Positions 1 to 7,332 of a DNA stretch of 19,641 bases are shown piece after piece (position 1 is the first letter of the stretch; each line of letters opens with the position of its first letter). A program made the position numbers and the translations under genes. The stretch is from NCBI GenBank assembly GCA_902766475.1, contig CACXDQ010000010.1, positions 1 to 19,641 of the forward strand, in the 5' to 3' direction. Origin of the DNA: an uncultured Eubacteriales bacterium (lineage in GTDB: Bacteria; Bacillota; Clostridia; Christensenellales; Borkfalkiaceae). The notes beneath the pieces were generated by a model. It was given only the letters and a program-made list of their open reading frames with translations, made no database searches and had not been told where the DNA came from.

Positions 1-446
1 CGAAAATCGCAGTCGATACGGCGCATATCAGTAAAGAGGGCTTTAAAGACATTATAGACAATGCCGAAACCGTCGTAAATTCGCACACGGCGATAAACCT
101 CGGCTATAAGCATATGCGCAACCTCGATCTTTGGCAACTCGACCTTTTAGCCGAGCGAAATGCGCTCGTCGGGCTTACGTTTTGCGGCTTTTTCTTTACC
201 GACGACAAGGTTTGCCCCATAAATAAGTTTATCGAACAAGTTGACTTTTTCTGTCAGAGATACGGCTCGAAAAGGCTGTGTATCGGTACGGATTTTAACG
301 GGTGCGACTTCACGGTCGGAGATTTCAAAGATTATTCTTGCTATGAAACGATAAGGCGGGAGCTTGAAAAACTCGGCTATAAAAAGAGCGATATAGACGG
401 TATTTTGTACGGAAATCTCAATAATTTTTTAAAGAGCGGAAAGTAA
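1..446 (+). CDS. Membrane dipeptidase (peptidase M19), C-terminal part
   Basis: This is the 3' end of a gene that begins before the window, open from base 3 in this frame, with about 148 residues visible. It matches the C-terminal half of the M19 (renal-type) zinc dipeptidases, which hydrolyse dipeptides. The visible landmarks are VDTAHIS near the left edge and NSHTAIN about 20 residues later, which correspond to the two late zinc-ligand histidines. MRNL follows, and IGTDFNG corresponds to the family's catalytic-region GxDFDG motif, with Asn in place of the second Asp. M19 proteins usually have 310-400 residues, so more than half is missing. Only one base separates its stop from purB, so the two are probably co-transcribed. 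The ATG at 114 is internal and is not a real start. Confidence 0.85.
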   Translation, partial: KIAVDTAHISKEGFKDIIDNAETVVNSHTAINLGYKHMRNLDLWQLDLLAERNALVGLTFCGFFFTDDKVCPINKFIEQVDFFCQRYGSKRLCIGTDFNGCDFTVGDFKDYSCYETIRRELEKLGYKKSDIDGILYGNLNNFLKSGK

Positions 447-447
447 A

Positions 448-1884
448 ATGGAAGATATAGAAGTTTATAACAATCCTCTCCTCACGAGATATTCGAGCGA
501 GGAGATGTCCTACAATTTTTCGGACGATAAGAGATTTAAATTATGGAGAAAACTTTGGATAGCGCTTGCGGAGAGCGAAAAAGAACTCGGCTTAAATATT
601 ACCGAAAGACAGATAGCCGAGCTTAAAGAGTACGCCGACAAGCTCAACGTTGACGACGCCAAGGAATTTGAAAAGAAACTTCGCCACGACGTAATGGCGC
701 AAGTACACGCATACGGTAAGCAGTGCCCCGAGGCTATGCCTATTATTCACTTGGGCGCAACGAGCTGTTTCGTAACTTGTAATTCGGAAATAATAATTAT
801 CGACGACGCATTGAAAATAATAGAAAAAAAGCTCGTCAACGTCATGGACAAGCTCAAAAACTTTGCCCTTAAATACAGATCGTTGCCTACTCTCGGCTTT
901 ACGCATCTTCAACCGGCTCAGCTCACTACCGTCGGAAAGCGTGCCACGCTTTGGCTTTGGGACCTCACCATGGACTATGAGTCTTTAAAGGGTATTATGG
1001 GGCGAGTAAGGCTCAGAGGCGTCAAGGGCACGACGGGAACTCAGGCGAGCTTTTTAGACCTCTTCGACGGCGATGCGGAAAAAGTAAAGAGGTTGGAGAA
1101 AAAGGTCGTTGAAAAAATGGGTTACGATAAAGTCTATCCCGTAACGGGGCAGACTTATCCCAGAAAATTCGATTACGACGTGTTGTGCGTGTTATCGCAG
1201 ATAGCTCAGAGCGCATATAAGTTTTCCAACGATATAAGGCTTCTTCAAAGTATGAAAGAAGTTGAAGAGCCGTTTGAAAAGTCGCAGATAGGCTCTTCGG
1301 CAATGGCTTATAAACGCAACCCGATGCGCTGTGAAAGAATGGGCTCGCTTGCGAGATATATGCTGTCTTTGCCTATAAATTCCGCCGTAACGGCTTCAAC
1401 CCAATGGTTTGAAAGAACGCTTGACGACTCGGCAAACAGACGCATAGTGAACGCTCAGGCGTTTATGACGGTGGACGCTATACTCAATCTATATATGAAC
1501 ATTGCGGACAATCTCGTCGTTTATGAAAAAGTCATCGAAAAGCACGTCAAAAGCGAACTTCCGTTCATGGCTACCGAAAATATCATGATGGAATGTGTCA
1601 AGGCGGGCGGAAACAGACAAGAGCTTCACGAGAGGATAAGAGTTCTTTCAATGGAAGCGGGCAAAAACGTCAAGGTAAACGGCGGCGACAACAATCTTTT
1701 GGAACTTATCAAAAAGGACGATATGTTTTCGGCTGTTAAAGACAGGCTTGACGAGATACTCGACGCCGAAAAGTTTATAGGTTTAGCTCCCGTACAGGTG
1801 GAAGATTTTATCAATGAATATATCGAGCCGATATTAAACGATCACAAAAACGATTTGGGTGAAGAGGGCGTCGTAAACGTCTGA
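448..1884 (+). CDS. purB: Adenylosuccinate lyase
   Basis: Cytosolic enzyme of purine synthesis. It splits SAICAR to AICAR plus fumarate, and adenylosuccinate to AMP plus fumarate. At 478 residues it has the normal family length. The fumarase/aspartase-superfamily signature GSSAMAYKRNP is at about residues 282-292 and carries the flexible-loop catalytic serine. THLQPAQ at 152-158 holds the general-acid histidine region, and HLGATS is at 101-106. The start is the ATG one base after the upstream stop, preceded by a GGAAAG-type weak Shine-Dalgarno, so translation is probably coupled to the dipeptidase. No other pur genes are adjacent, but guaA lies 7.5 kb downstream in a separate unit. No clear terminator follows. 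Confidence 0.97.
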   Translation: MEDIEVYNNPLLTRYSSEEMSYNFSDDKRFKLWRKLWIALAESEKELGLNITERQIAELKEYADKLNVDDAKEFEKKLRHDVMAQVHAYGKQCPEAMPIIHLGATSCFVTCNSEIIIIDDALKIIEKKLVNVMDKLKNFALKYRSLPTLGFTHLQPAQLTTVGKRATLWLWDLTMDYESLKGIMGRVRLRGVKGTTGTQASFLDLFDGDAEKVKRLEKKVVEKMGYDKVYPVTGQTYPRKFDYDVLCVLSQIAQSAYKFSNDIRLLQSMKEVEEPFEKSQIGSSAMAYKRNPMRCERMGSLARYMLSLPINSAVTASTQWFERTLDDSANRRIVNAQAFMTVDAILNLYMNIADNLVVYEKVIEKHVKSELPFMATENIMMECVKAGGNRQELHERIRVLSMEAGKNVKVNGGDNNLLELIKKDDMFSAVKDRLDEILDAEKFIGLAPVQVEDFINEYIEPILNDHKNDLGEEGVVNV

Positions 1885-1930
1885 TTTTAAAAAGAATTGT
1901 AAAAAAAATGTGATAATTTATAAATTTAGC

Positions 1931-1959
1931 TTGACAGAACGGCTTTTGTCTGTTAAAAT
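1931..1959 (+). promoter_or_regulatory. Sigma-A promoter for the 58-residue ORF
   Basis: TTGACA (1931-1936), a 17-base spacer, and TAAAAT (1954-1959) with a TG two bases ahead of it (extended -10). It lies inside the longest possible reading frame, which shows that the upstream in-frame ATG at 1910 is not the start of the next gene. Confidence 0.85.
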
Positions 1960-1993
1960 AGGCTTACAAAAATGTTTTTCGGAGGTTTTTCTC

Positions 1994-2170
1994 ATGGAAT
2001 ATAAAGTTTATTGTCTGACAAAACACGGCGACGATAAGGTCGACGACAAGGTGGTCAGGGTAAAGGTCAATGCGGACAGCATATCCGACGCCCTTAAAAA
2101 AGCTAAAGAGCTGTTTATGGCTAAGCTCAAAAAATCGTTCAATATCTTTATGTACGAAACAAATTATTGA
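1994..2170 (+). CDS. Small hypothetical protein, 58 residues
   Basis: I do not recognise a family. The start at 1994 is chosen because GGAGG at 1981-1985 sits at the right distance and the promoter at 1931-1959 lies downstream of the longer alternative start. The product is a single small charged domain. A beta-like N-terminus (EYKVYCLTK) is followed by an Asp/Lys-rich stretch and a predicted amphipathic helix (SDALKKAKELFMAKLKK), with a Phe/Tyr-rich end. There is no signal peptide or membrane segment, and one cysteine. It is a complete single-gene transcription unit with a near-consensus promoter, strong ribosome binding site and its own hairpin terminator, so it is very probably expressed. 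Function unknown. Confidence 0.75.
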   Translation: MEYKVYCLTKHGDDKVDDKVVRVKVNADSISDALKKAKELFMAKLKKSFNIFMYETNY

Positions 2171-2175
2171 TTTTT

Positions 2176-2206
2176 AAAGCGTCGGTTTTTATCGGCGCTT
2201 TTAATT
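2176..2206 (+). terminator. Rho-independent terminator
   Basis: A hairpin pairs AAAGCGTCG (2176-2184) with CGGCGCTTT (2193-2201), 9 bp including one G-U, with an 8-base loop. A T-rich stretch follows, and the hairpin starts 5 bases after the stop of the 58-residue ORF. Confidence 0.75.
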
Positions 2207-2231
2207 TATTTAAGATAATCGCTCATTTTAA

Positions 2232-2260
2232 TTGCGATAGTTTAAAATTTATGTTAATAT
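2232..2260 (+). promoter_or_regulatory. Promoter for the S51 peptidase gene
   Basis: TTGCGA (2232-2237), a 17-base spacer, and TAATAT (2255-2260) with TG in extended -10 position. It lies 36 bases before the next ATG and just after the preceding terminator. Confidence 0.7.
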
Positions 2261-2295
2261 AGAATTGTAAATTTTTATAATTCAGCGGAGAAATT

Positions 2296-3015
2296 ATGGA
2301 CAGATACATCGTCGCTATCGGCGGGGGAGAATTAAAGACAAAGGAAACCCTTGAAATAGACAGATATATTGCGAAATTGGCTTATGTGCATGCGGGCGAA
2401 GAAAGACCTTATGCTCTCTTTATCGGCACGGCGAGCCACGACAGCATGCCTTACTATAATACGTTCCATAAAACCTATACCGGCGAACTCGGTTTAAAGA
2501 CTGACTGCGCTTTGACAGTTTACGGCGAGATGGACTATGAAAAGATAAAGGGTAAATTTATGAAAGCGGATATGATATACGTCGGCGGAGGAGATACTCT
2601 CTTTATGTTGGATCATTGGAAGAAGAGCGGCGTTTACGATCTCGTTTTGGACGCTTACGAAAGGGGAGTAATTTTAAGCGGGTTATCCGCCGGCGGCATA
2701 TGTTGGTTTGAAAAGATCTTTACCGACAGCACGTCCGTAAACGGCAACGATAAATACAATATGTCGGCTGCGATGGGGCTGATAAACGGGGTGGCTTGTC
2801 CTCATTACGGATCGAGAAGAGGAGAGTTTATTAAAGAGCTTAAAGAGAACGAGACCTTGTTTTCCTTACCTGTTTTAGGGCTTTCCGACAATTCGGCGGC
2901 AGTCTTTAAAAACGGTGTGCTTTTAGGTAGCGTTTCGTCGGGCGGCGAGGCGGTCGAAATTAAAAACGATGAAAATTACGTTTCGGAAAACGCAATAAAA
3001 ACACTGAAAATATAA
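2296..3015 (+). CDS. Peptidase E-like protein (family S51)
   Basis: A 239-residue cytosolic protein of the S51 serine peptidase family (PepE, cyanophycinase-like; class I glutamine amidotransferase fold). It shows YVGGGDTLFML at about 95-105, the family GG(D/N)T motif. The nucleophile-elbow motif LSGLSAGG carries the presumed catalytic Ser131. His170 in CPHYGSRR is a plausible second triad member, by analogy with PepE. PepE itself cleaves Asp-Xaa dipeptides, but specificity cannot be read here. The start is supported by CGGAG nine bases upstream and by the promoter at 2232-2260. It is alone between its own promoter and the promoter of the two-component operon. No terminator is evident after it. 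Confidence 0.85.
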   Translation: MDRYIVAIGGGELKTKETLEIDRYIAKLAYVHAGEERPYALFIGTASHDSMPYYNTFHKTYTGELGLKTDCALTVYGEMDYEKIKGKFMKADMIYVGGGDTLFMLDHWKKSGVYDLVLDAYERGVILSGLSAGGICWFEKIFTDSTSVNGNDKYNMSAAMGLINGVACPHYGSRRGEFIKELKENETLFSLPVLGLSDNSAAVFKNGVLLGSVSSGGEAVEIKNDENYVSENAIKTLKI

Positions 3016-3090
3016 GTGATTTTTAATATAATTATGTTTCATAAAATAGTTAATTATTTATTTTAAAGTTCGATTTTGCGATAAATTGAT

Positions 3091-3107
3091 TTCACATATC
3101 TTTCACA
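3091..3107 (+). promoter_or_regulatory. Direct-repeat operator resembling a Pho box
   Basis: TTCACA occurs at 3091-3096 and again at 3102-3107, a 5-base gap that gives an 11-bp period. The identity extends to TTTCACATA in both copies. OmpR/PhoB-family regulators bind direct repeats with a period of about 11 bp, and B. subtilis PhoP boxes are of the TT(A/C/T)ACA form. It sits ahead of the response regulator gene, which suggests autoregulation. That is an inference. Confidence 0.55.
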
Positions 3108-3115
3108 TAGAAAAT

Positions 3116-3144
3116 TTAAAATCATAATAGAAAAGTATTATAAT
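3116..3144 (+). promoter_or_regulatory. Probable promoter of the two-component operon
   Basis: A perfect TATAAT (3139-3144) with a poor -35 (TTAAAA, 3116-3121) at 17 bases. The start point near 3151 would leave a leader of about 22 bases before the ATG. A weak -35 with an upstream direct repeat is the usual look of an activator-dependent promoter. An alternative -10, CATAAT at 3123-3128, would put the second repeat in the -35 position. Confidence 0.6.
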
Positions 3145-3172
3145 ATTTCTATTAAAATAGGAGAATGACCAT

Positions 3173-3847
3173 ATGTATAAAATTTTGATCGTTGACGATG
3201 AGGCAAAAATCAGAGAAGTTCTTGCCGAGTATGCCGAGTTCGAGGGCTTTGAATCCGATCAGGCGGCAGACGGCATGGAAGCCGTTTCCAAATGCCGACA
3301 GACAAATTACGATATTATTTTGATGGACATCATGATGCCTAAGCTCGACGGCTATTCGGCTGTAAAGGAAATTAAAAAGATAAAAGATATTCCCGTTATA
3401 ATGCTCTCTGCGAGGGGGGAGGAATACGACAAGCTGTTCGGCTTTGAAATAGGCGTTGACGACTACGTTGTAAAGCCTTTTTCTCCAAAAGAGGTAATGG
3501 CGAGGGTAAACGCCGTTTTGAAAAGAAACAGCGTCAAAAACGCACAGCCGGCTAACAGCACTTTGAAGTTCGAGGGGCTTGAAATCGATATGTTAGGCAG
3601 AAACGTGTACGTCGACGGTGAAAAAGCCGAGCTTACGCCCAAGGAATATGAATTATTATTCTATATGGTAAACAATAAGGGCATAGCTCTTTCGAGGGAA
3701 AAACTCCTCTCCGACGTTTGGGGTTACGATTTTTACGGCGACGACAGAACTGTCGATACTCATATAAAGATGCTCAGAAGCAATCTGCGTGAATACAGAA
3801 AGTTTATCGTTACTTTAAGGGGAATGGGGTATAAATTCGAGGTATGA
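3173..3847 (+). CDS. OmpR/PhoB-family response regulator
   Basis: A 224-residue cytosolic DNA-binding regulator. The receiver domain (about 1-115) has the acidic pocket D8/D9, phosphoacceptor D52 (LMDIMMP), the switch serine S79 (MLSA) and K101 (VKPFSP). The winged-helix domain (about 130-224) has LTPKEYELL, the family transactivation-loop region WGYDFYGDDRTVDTHI, and the usual C-terminus TLRGMGYKFEV. All phosphorylation residues are intact. AGGAG lies ten bases before the ATG. The stop overlaps the kinase start by 4 bases (ATGA), so the two form a coupled pair. The TTCACA repeat upstream is a candidate binding site for this protein. The signal is unknown. Confidence 0.95.
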   Translation: MYKILIVDDEAKIREVLAEYAEFEGFESDQAADGMEAVSKCRQTNYDIILMDIMMPKLDGYSAVKEIKKIKDIPVIMLSARGEEYDKLFGFEIGVDDYVVKPFSPKEVMARVNAVLKRNSVKNAQPANSTLKFEGLEIDMLGRNVYVDGEKAELTPKEYELLFYMVNNKGIALSREKLLSDVWGYDFYGDDRTVDTHIKMLRSNLREYRKFIVTLRGMGYKFEV

Positions 3848-5265
3848 AAAAGGCGGATTTCAGTAAACTGAAATTTAATATGCTCTTGTATTTTCTGCTT
3901 TTTACCGTTCTTATAATCGGTCTTTTATGGGTGTTTCAGCTCTTTTTCCTTGAAGGGTATTATCAGACGGCGAGCAATGACGCCATAAGAAACCACGGCG
4001 CTAAGTTATCCAAGAGTTACGGAACGGAATTATTCGAAAAAAATGTGGAAAACTGCGCTAATTTCGGGTATATCGCCTATGTTGCGCCGTCCGATTTCGA
4101 CGAGGGGAAAGCCCTTGTTTTCCCGACCGATACTCCGTTGAATTTCAAAAACAGAGAAGTTGTTCAGTCTGCGGTTGACAGCATTATCGAAACGGAGAGC
4201 GAGTATATCGTTAACACCTATAATTTCAATGGGGACGATTATACCGAGGCTGCCGTTTTGTATTACGTTACGGCGGTAGAAAGCGACGGCGTAATCAATT
4301 TTTTGGTGCTTATTTACCCATATTATAAGCTTACCGAAGTCGTCGGGCTCTTGAACGTTCAGTTCGTCATCGTTTCCGTTATCGTTGCGATTTTGGGGCT
4401 TATTTTGTCGCTTTTCCTTGCCGACAGGCTTTCCAAGCCCATAAATACTATGTCCGAAACGGCGAAGAGATGGGCTGCCGGAGATAATTCGGTTACGTTC
4501 ACGGCGAGCGGGTATTCCGAAATACACGAGCTTGCGGAGGCGCTTAACTACGCAAAAGACGGCGTAAACAAGTCGAGAGAGTTGCAGAGAGATTTGCTTG
4601 CCAACGTTTCGCACGACCTGAAAACGCCGCTTACAATGATAAAAGCTTATGCCGAAATGATTAAGGATATTTCCGGCGATAACAAGGAAAAGAGAGAGAA
4701 ACATACAAAGGTTATTATCGACGAGGCGGACAGGCTTACGATGCTCGTAAACGATATATTGAACCTCTCGAAATTGCAGTCGTCCGTCGAGGATCTCGAC
4801 GTTAAAGAAATAGACTTATCCGAGCTTACGGAAAGGGTAATAAGCAGATTTTCGGCGTTTGTGGAAAGTCAGGGCTATACGATAGAAGAGCATATCGCCC
4901 CCGACCTTCTTACCGCCGTAGACGAAAAGAAGATAGAGCAAGTAATTTATAACCTTCTCGGAAACTCTTTGAATTATACGGGAGACGACAAGACGGTAAA
5001 GGTGTATCTCTCCGCCGAAAACGACAAGATATTGCTTGAAATTATCGATTCCGGCAAGGGTATCTCGCAAGAGAAGATAGATTCTATCTGGGAGAGATAT
5101 TACAGATTTTCCGAAACCAATACAAGACCGGTAAAGGGTACGGGGTTGGGGCTTTCCATCGTCAAGGCGATTTTGGATAACCACCATTTAAGATACGGCG
5201 TTCGCAGTAAAAAAGATTGCGGCAGTAATTTTTATGTGGAGTTTAACAGATTGAAAAATGAATAA
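3844..5265 (+). CDS. Sensor histidine kinase (HisKA/HATPase)
   Basis: A 473-residue membrane sensor kinase, partner of the preceding regulator. The domains in order are: TM1 at about 13-35; an extracytoplasmic sensor region of about 135 residues with no recognised motif; TM2 at about 172-193; a HAMP linker at about 194-245 (LSKPINTMSETAKRWAAGD); a HisKA domain with phospho-acceptor H257 in NVSHDLKTPLTMI; and a HATPase_c domain with N-box NLLGNSLNYT (370-379), G1 DSGKG (402-406) and G2 GTGLGLSIV (432-440). All catalytic motifs are present. The layout is PhoR/VanS-like. The 3' end overlaps the following membrane-protein gene by 8 bases, so that protein is likely functionally linked to the pathway. 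Confidence 0.95.
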   Translation: MKKADFSKLKFNMLLYFLLFTVLIIGLLWVFQLFFLEGYYQTASNDAIRNHGAKLSKSYGTELFEKNVENCANFGYIAYVAPSDFDEGKALVFPTDTPLNFKNREVVQSAVDSIIETESEYIVNTYNFNGDDYTEAAVLYYVTAVESDGVINFLVLIYPYYKLTEVVGLLNVQFVIVSVIVAILGLILSLFLADRLSKPINTMSETAKRWAAGDNSVTFTASGYSEIHELAEALNYAKDGVNKSRELQRDLLANVSHDLKTPLTMIKAYAEMIKDISGDNKEKREKHTKVIIDEADRLTMLVNDILNLSKLQSSVEDLDVKEIDLSELTERVISRFSAFVESQGYTIEEHIAPDLLTAVDEKKIEQVIYNLLGNSLNYTGDDKTVKVYLSAENDKILLEIIDSGKGISQEKIDSIWERYYRFSETNTRPVKGTGLGLSIVKAILDNHHLRYGVRSKKDCGSNFYVEFNRLKNE

Positions 5266-6295
5266 CGATTTTTTGAGAATAAATTCCGAAGAAAAAGATG
5301 AAGATATTGCGGTAGGCGAATATTACGTCGGAAAAGAAGAGATCGGCGAACGCAAAAAGAAGAAGAGCGTTACCGTCTTTTCCATGCTAAAAACCATAAG
5401 AGCCGCAAAAAAAAGCGGCAATTTATCCGATACGCTTAAAATTCCCGATACGATGGGCATTTTCTCGGCGTTTCTCATCTTTTCCGTATGCGACCTTGTC
5501 CTTATATTTACGGCGCTTATTGCGAGAAACACTTCCTTTCTGTTCTTCGCTTCCGTCGCTTTTTCCTTTTTGTTTCCCATCTTTTCGATTATGTTTTTCT
5601 ACATGTTCAACACGAGGAGAAACGTCGGAATGGGCGAGATCGCCGGTGCGGCAATGGCGGGGCTTCTCGTCTACGTTATATTAAAGCTCTTTTACGATCT
5701 GATGCCCAAATTTTTCGAGATAAGGGCGTGGGCAAAAGACTTGATCTCTTCCGCAACGATAGATATCCTTTTGTTTTTCATCGCAAAATTTTTCGTTAAA
5801 ATGTGCAAAAAAGACGATATGTTTTCAGCGATGCTCTTAACTATCTGCGTCTTTGCGGGCTTTGCGTTCATAAGGAGCGCCGACAGCTTGTTCTCCGTTC
5901 TTTTAAACGTTAAAGCCGAGATAAAATCGGGTTATTTCGTGAACGGGAAATCGGTGTTCGACGTCGGGCTTGAAAATTATCTTTTAAATCTTTTATTCGA
6001 AACGATATACCTCAATTTAATGTATTTCGCATGGTCCGTTATCTGCGGCGCATTGAACGGTATAACCGTATCTCCCGTAAAGCCGAAAGGACACGAAGGC
6101 AGTTCCGTCTACCTTCTTCTCGTGGTTTTTATGGTATTACACGCCATGGTGGCGTTTACACCTGCAATATTATTTTTCAATATATTTCTTGACGTCATCA
6201 GTTTCATCGTATCGTTCGTCGTCGCATACAACGTCTTGAACTATGCGCTTGGTTTTATGAAATTTGAGGTGAAAAATACAGATGTATCCATATGA
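5258..6295 (+). CDS. Polytopic membrane protein, PrsW-like but apparently lacking catalytic glutamates
   Basis: A 345-residue protein with a charged cytosolic N-terminus (about 1-65, rich in Glu and Lys) and about seven or eight hydrophobic segments. By eye the segments follow the order of PrsW-type glutamic intramembrane proteases: DLISSATIDILLFFIAK where PrsW has its EExxK helix; CVFAGFAFIRSADSLFS where PrsW has GFAxxEN; YFAWSVICGALNG where PrsW has the His-Ala-containing helix; and VLHAMVAF where PrsW has LLHGxYD. In each place the key acidic residue seems changed, and only the last His is kept. This is a weak alignment made from memory, so an unrelated membrane fold is possible. It overlaps the kinase gene by 8 bases and lgt by 14, so it belongs to the same operon. 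Confidence 0.6.
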   Translation: MNNDFLRINSEEKDEDIAVGEYYVGKEEIGERKKKKSVTVFSMLKTIRAAKKSGNLSDTLKIPDTMGIFSAFLIFSVCDLVLIFTALIARNTSFLFFASVAFSFLFPIFSIMFFYMFNTRRNVGMGEIAGAAMAGLLVYVILKLFYDLMPKFFEIRAWAKDLISSATIDILLFFIAKFFVKMCKKDDMFSAMLLTICVFAGFAFIRSADSLFSVLLNVKAEIKSGYFVNGKSVFDVGLENYLLNLLFETIYLNLMYFAWSVICGALNGITVSPVKPKGHEGSSVYLLLVVFMVLHAMVAFTPAILFFNIFLDVISFIVSFVVAYNVLNYALGFMKFEVKNTDVSI

Positions 6296-7052
6296 TTTAT
6301 TCTTTGATATAGACCTTTACGATATATTTATGATGATAGGTCTTTTCTCTGCGATAATAGTCTATGACTTATATGTGTCAAAGCGAGATATACCGGCGAA
6401 AGTGCAGAATTTTTATTTGTTTTTGGGCGTTATCTCAATAGTTGTCGGGCTTTTTTCGGCAACGCTTTTCCAGTCGGTGTTCAACTGGATAGAAACGGGC
6501 GTTTTCGAGTGGAGAGGGATGACTTTCTACGGTGGGGTTATAGGCGGCGTCGCAACGTTTCTGATAGGTCTTTTCGCCGTAGGCGGAAAGTTTTTCAAAG
6601 AAAAAGAGCATCTTTTAAACTTCACGCACGTCTATGAGGTCGCTCCGTGCTGTATAACGATAGCGCACGGCTTCGGGAGAATAGGCTGTCTTTTTGCCGG
6701 CTGCTGTTACGGAATGGAAGTCGGCGGCTTTCCGGGGCTTCACATGCATTCGGGTTTCGGACACGGCGAAGGGTATTTCCTTCCCACTCAGCTTTACGAA
6801 TCCGTATTTTTGTTCGCTCTGTTTATTGTTCTTTCGATATTTTATAAAAAGGGCAAAAACATAAATTTCATAGTCTATCTCATAGCTTACGGAATATGGA
6901 GATTTGCGATAGAATTTCTCCGTGCGGACGACAGAGGAGCGTTTCTTCCCTTTCTTCCGCTTACCCCGGCGCAAGTCATTTCCTTATGTATGATCATCGC
7001 CGGAGCGATAATGATAATTTACCGAAATTTCAAAAATAAAAAGACGGCTTAA
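6282..7052 (+). CDS. lgt: Prolipoprotein diacylglyceryl transferase (Lgt family)
   Basis: A 256-residue integral membrane enzyme that moves diacylglycerol from phosphatidylglycerol to the lipobox cysteine of prolipoproteins. The recognisable motifs are FYGGVIGG (about 82-89); the Lgt signature around H129-GFGRIGCLFAGCCYG (129-144), the Clostridia/Bacilli form; PTQLYES (168-174); and RFAIEFLRADDRG (about 207-219). Seven hydrophobic segments fit the family. The start at 6282 is preceded by GAGGTG (6266-6271) and lies inside the end of the upstream membrane-protein gene (14-base overlap). Predicted substrates in this window are the lipoproteins at 7971-8633 and 17927-18970. It closes the operon at the hairpin at 7054. 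Confidence 0.92.
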   Translation: MYPYDLFFDIDLYDIFMMIGLFSAIIVYDLYVSKRDIPAKVQNFYLFLGVISIVVGLFSATLFQSVFNWIETGVFEWRGMTFYGGVIGGVATFLIGLFAVGGKFFKEKEHLLNFTHVYEVAPCCITIAHGFGRIGCLFAGCCYGMEVGGFPGLHMHSGFGHGEGYFLPTQLYESVFLFALFIVLSIFYKKGKNINFIVYLIAYGIWRFAIEFLRADDRGAFLPFLPLTPAQVISLCMIIAGAIMIIYRNFKNKKTA

Positions 7053-7053
7053 A

Positions 7054-7095
7054 GGCTATAAAAAAATCCCGGGATATCGGGATTTTTTTATAGCC
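7054..7095. terminator. Bidirectional intrinsic terminator
   Basis: A perfect 18-bp inverted repeat (7054-7071 with 7078-7095, 6-base loop) with a seven-A tract in one arm and a seven-T tract in the other. It serves both the converging lgt operon on + (stop at 7052) and the rubrerythrin operon on - (last small ORF ends at 7098, three bases away). Confidence 0.9.
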
Positions 7096-7097
7096 GA

Positions 7098-7220
7098 TCA
7101 AAGATCGTCTATATCGTCGGTCGAATCTATGGTTTCTCCAACGATATAACTGCTTGTTAAGTTGTCGAGAATTTCGTAGTCTGACTTAATAGTTTTTACG
7201 CCGCTACTTCTTCTTTTCAT
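7098..7220 (-). CDS. Small hypothetical ORF, 40 residues, last gene of the rubrerythrin unit
   Basis: The translation begins MKRRSSGVKTIKSDYEILDN and ends in an acidic tail, DSTDDIDDL: basic at the N-terminus, acidic at the C-terminus, with no cysteine. The ATG overlaps the stop of the preceding tiny ORF (TAATG), which suggests translational coupling; no good Shine-Dalgarno is visible. The stop lies three bases before the terminator hairpin. This ORF and its neighbour therefore fill the gap between rubrerythrin and the terminator without slack, which is the main argument that they are genes. I recognise no family. Confidence 0.5.
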   Translation of the reverse strand: MKRRSSGVKTIKSDYEILDNLTSSYIVGETIDSTDDIDDL

Positions 7221-7327
7221 TACTTGCAGTTTTTGGTCTTGGACGTAGAACAATCTTTTACCGCTTTATCGGTAGTCTTGTTCGTGGTCCTGCTCGATTT
7301 GGAACTGTTCTTAGTTTCGTTTTTCAT
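7220..7327 (-). CDS. Small Lys/Ser/Thr-rich ORF, 35 residues
   Basis: The translation begins MKNETKNSSKSSRTTNKTTD and ends KNCK. It is very hydrophilic, basic and low in complexity, with two cysteines near the C-terminus and no hydrophobic core, so it is probably disordered. The ATG comes five bases after the rubrerythrin stop and the stop overlaps the next small ORF (TAATG). No Shine-Dalgarno is visible, so it would depend on coupling. A metal- or nucleic-acid-binding role is imaginable from its composition but nothing shows it. Confidence 0.45.
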   Translation of the reverse strand: MKNETKNSSKSSRTTNKTTDKAVKDCSTSKTKNCK

Positions 7328-7332
7328 AGCAT

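Noticed and set aside
3016..3090. Possible terminator or small gene after the PepE-like gene
   Set aside because: The stretch is AT-rich with no stable hairpin and no ORF with a ribosome site.
4030..4704. A 224-codon open frame on - inside the histidine kinase
   Set aside because: Antisense shadow; the sense frame has intact HAMP and HisKA motifs, and no ribosome site or family match is seen for the antisense product.
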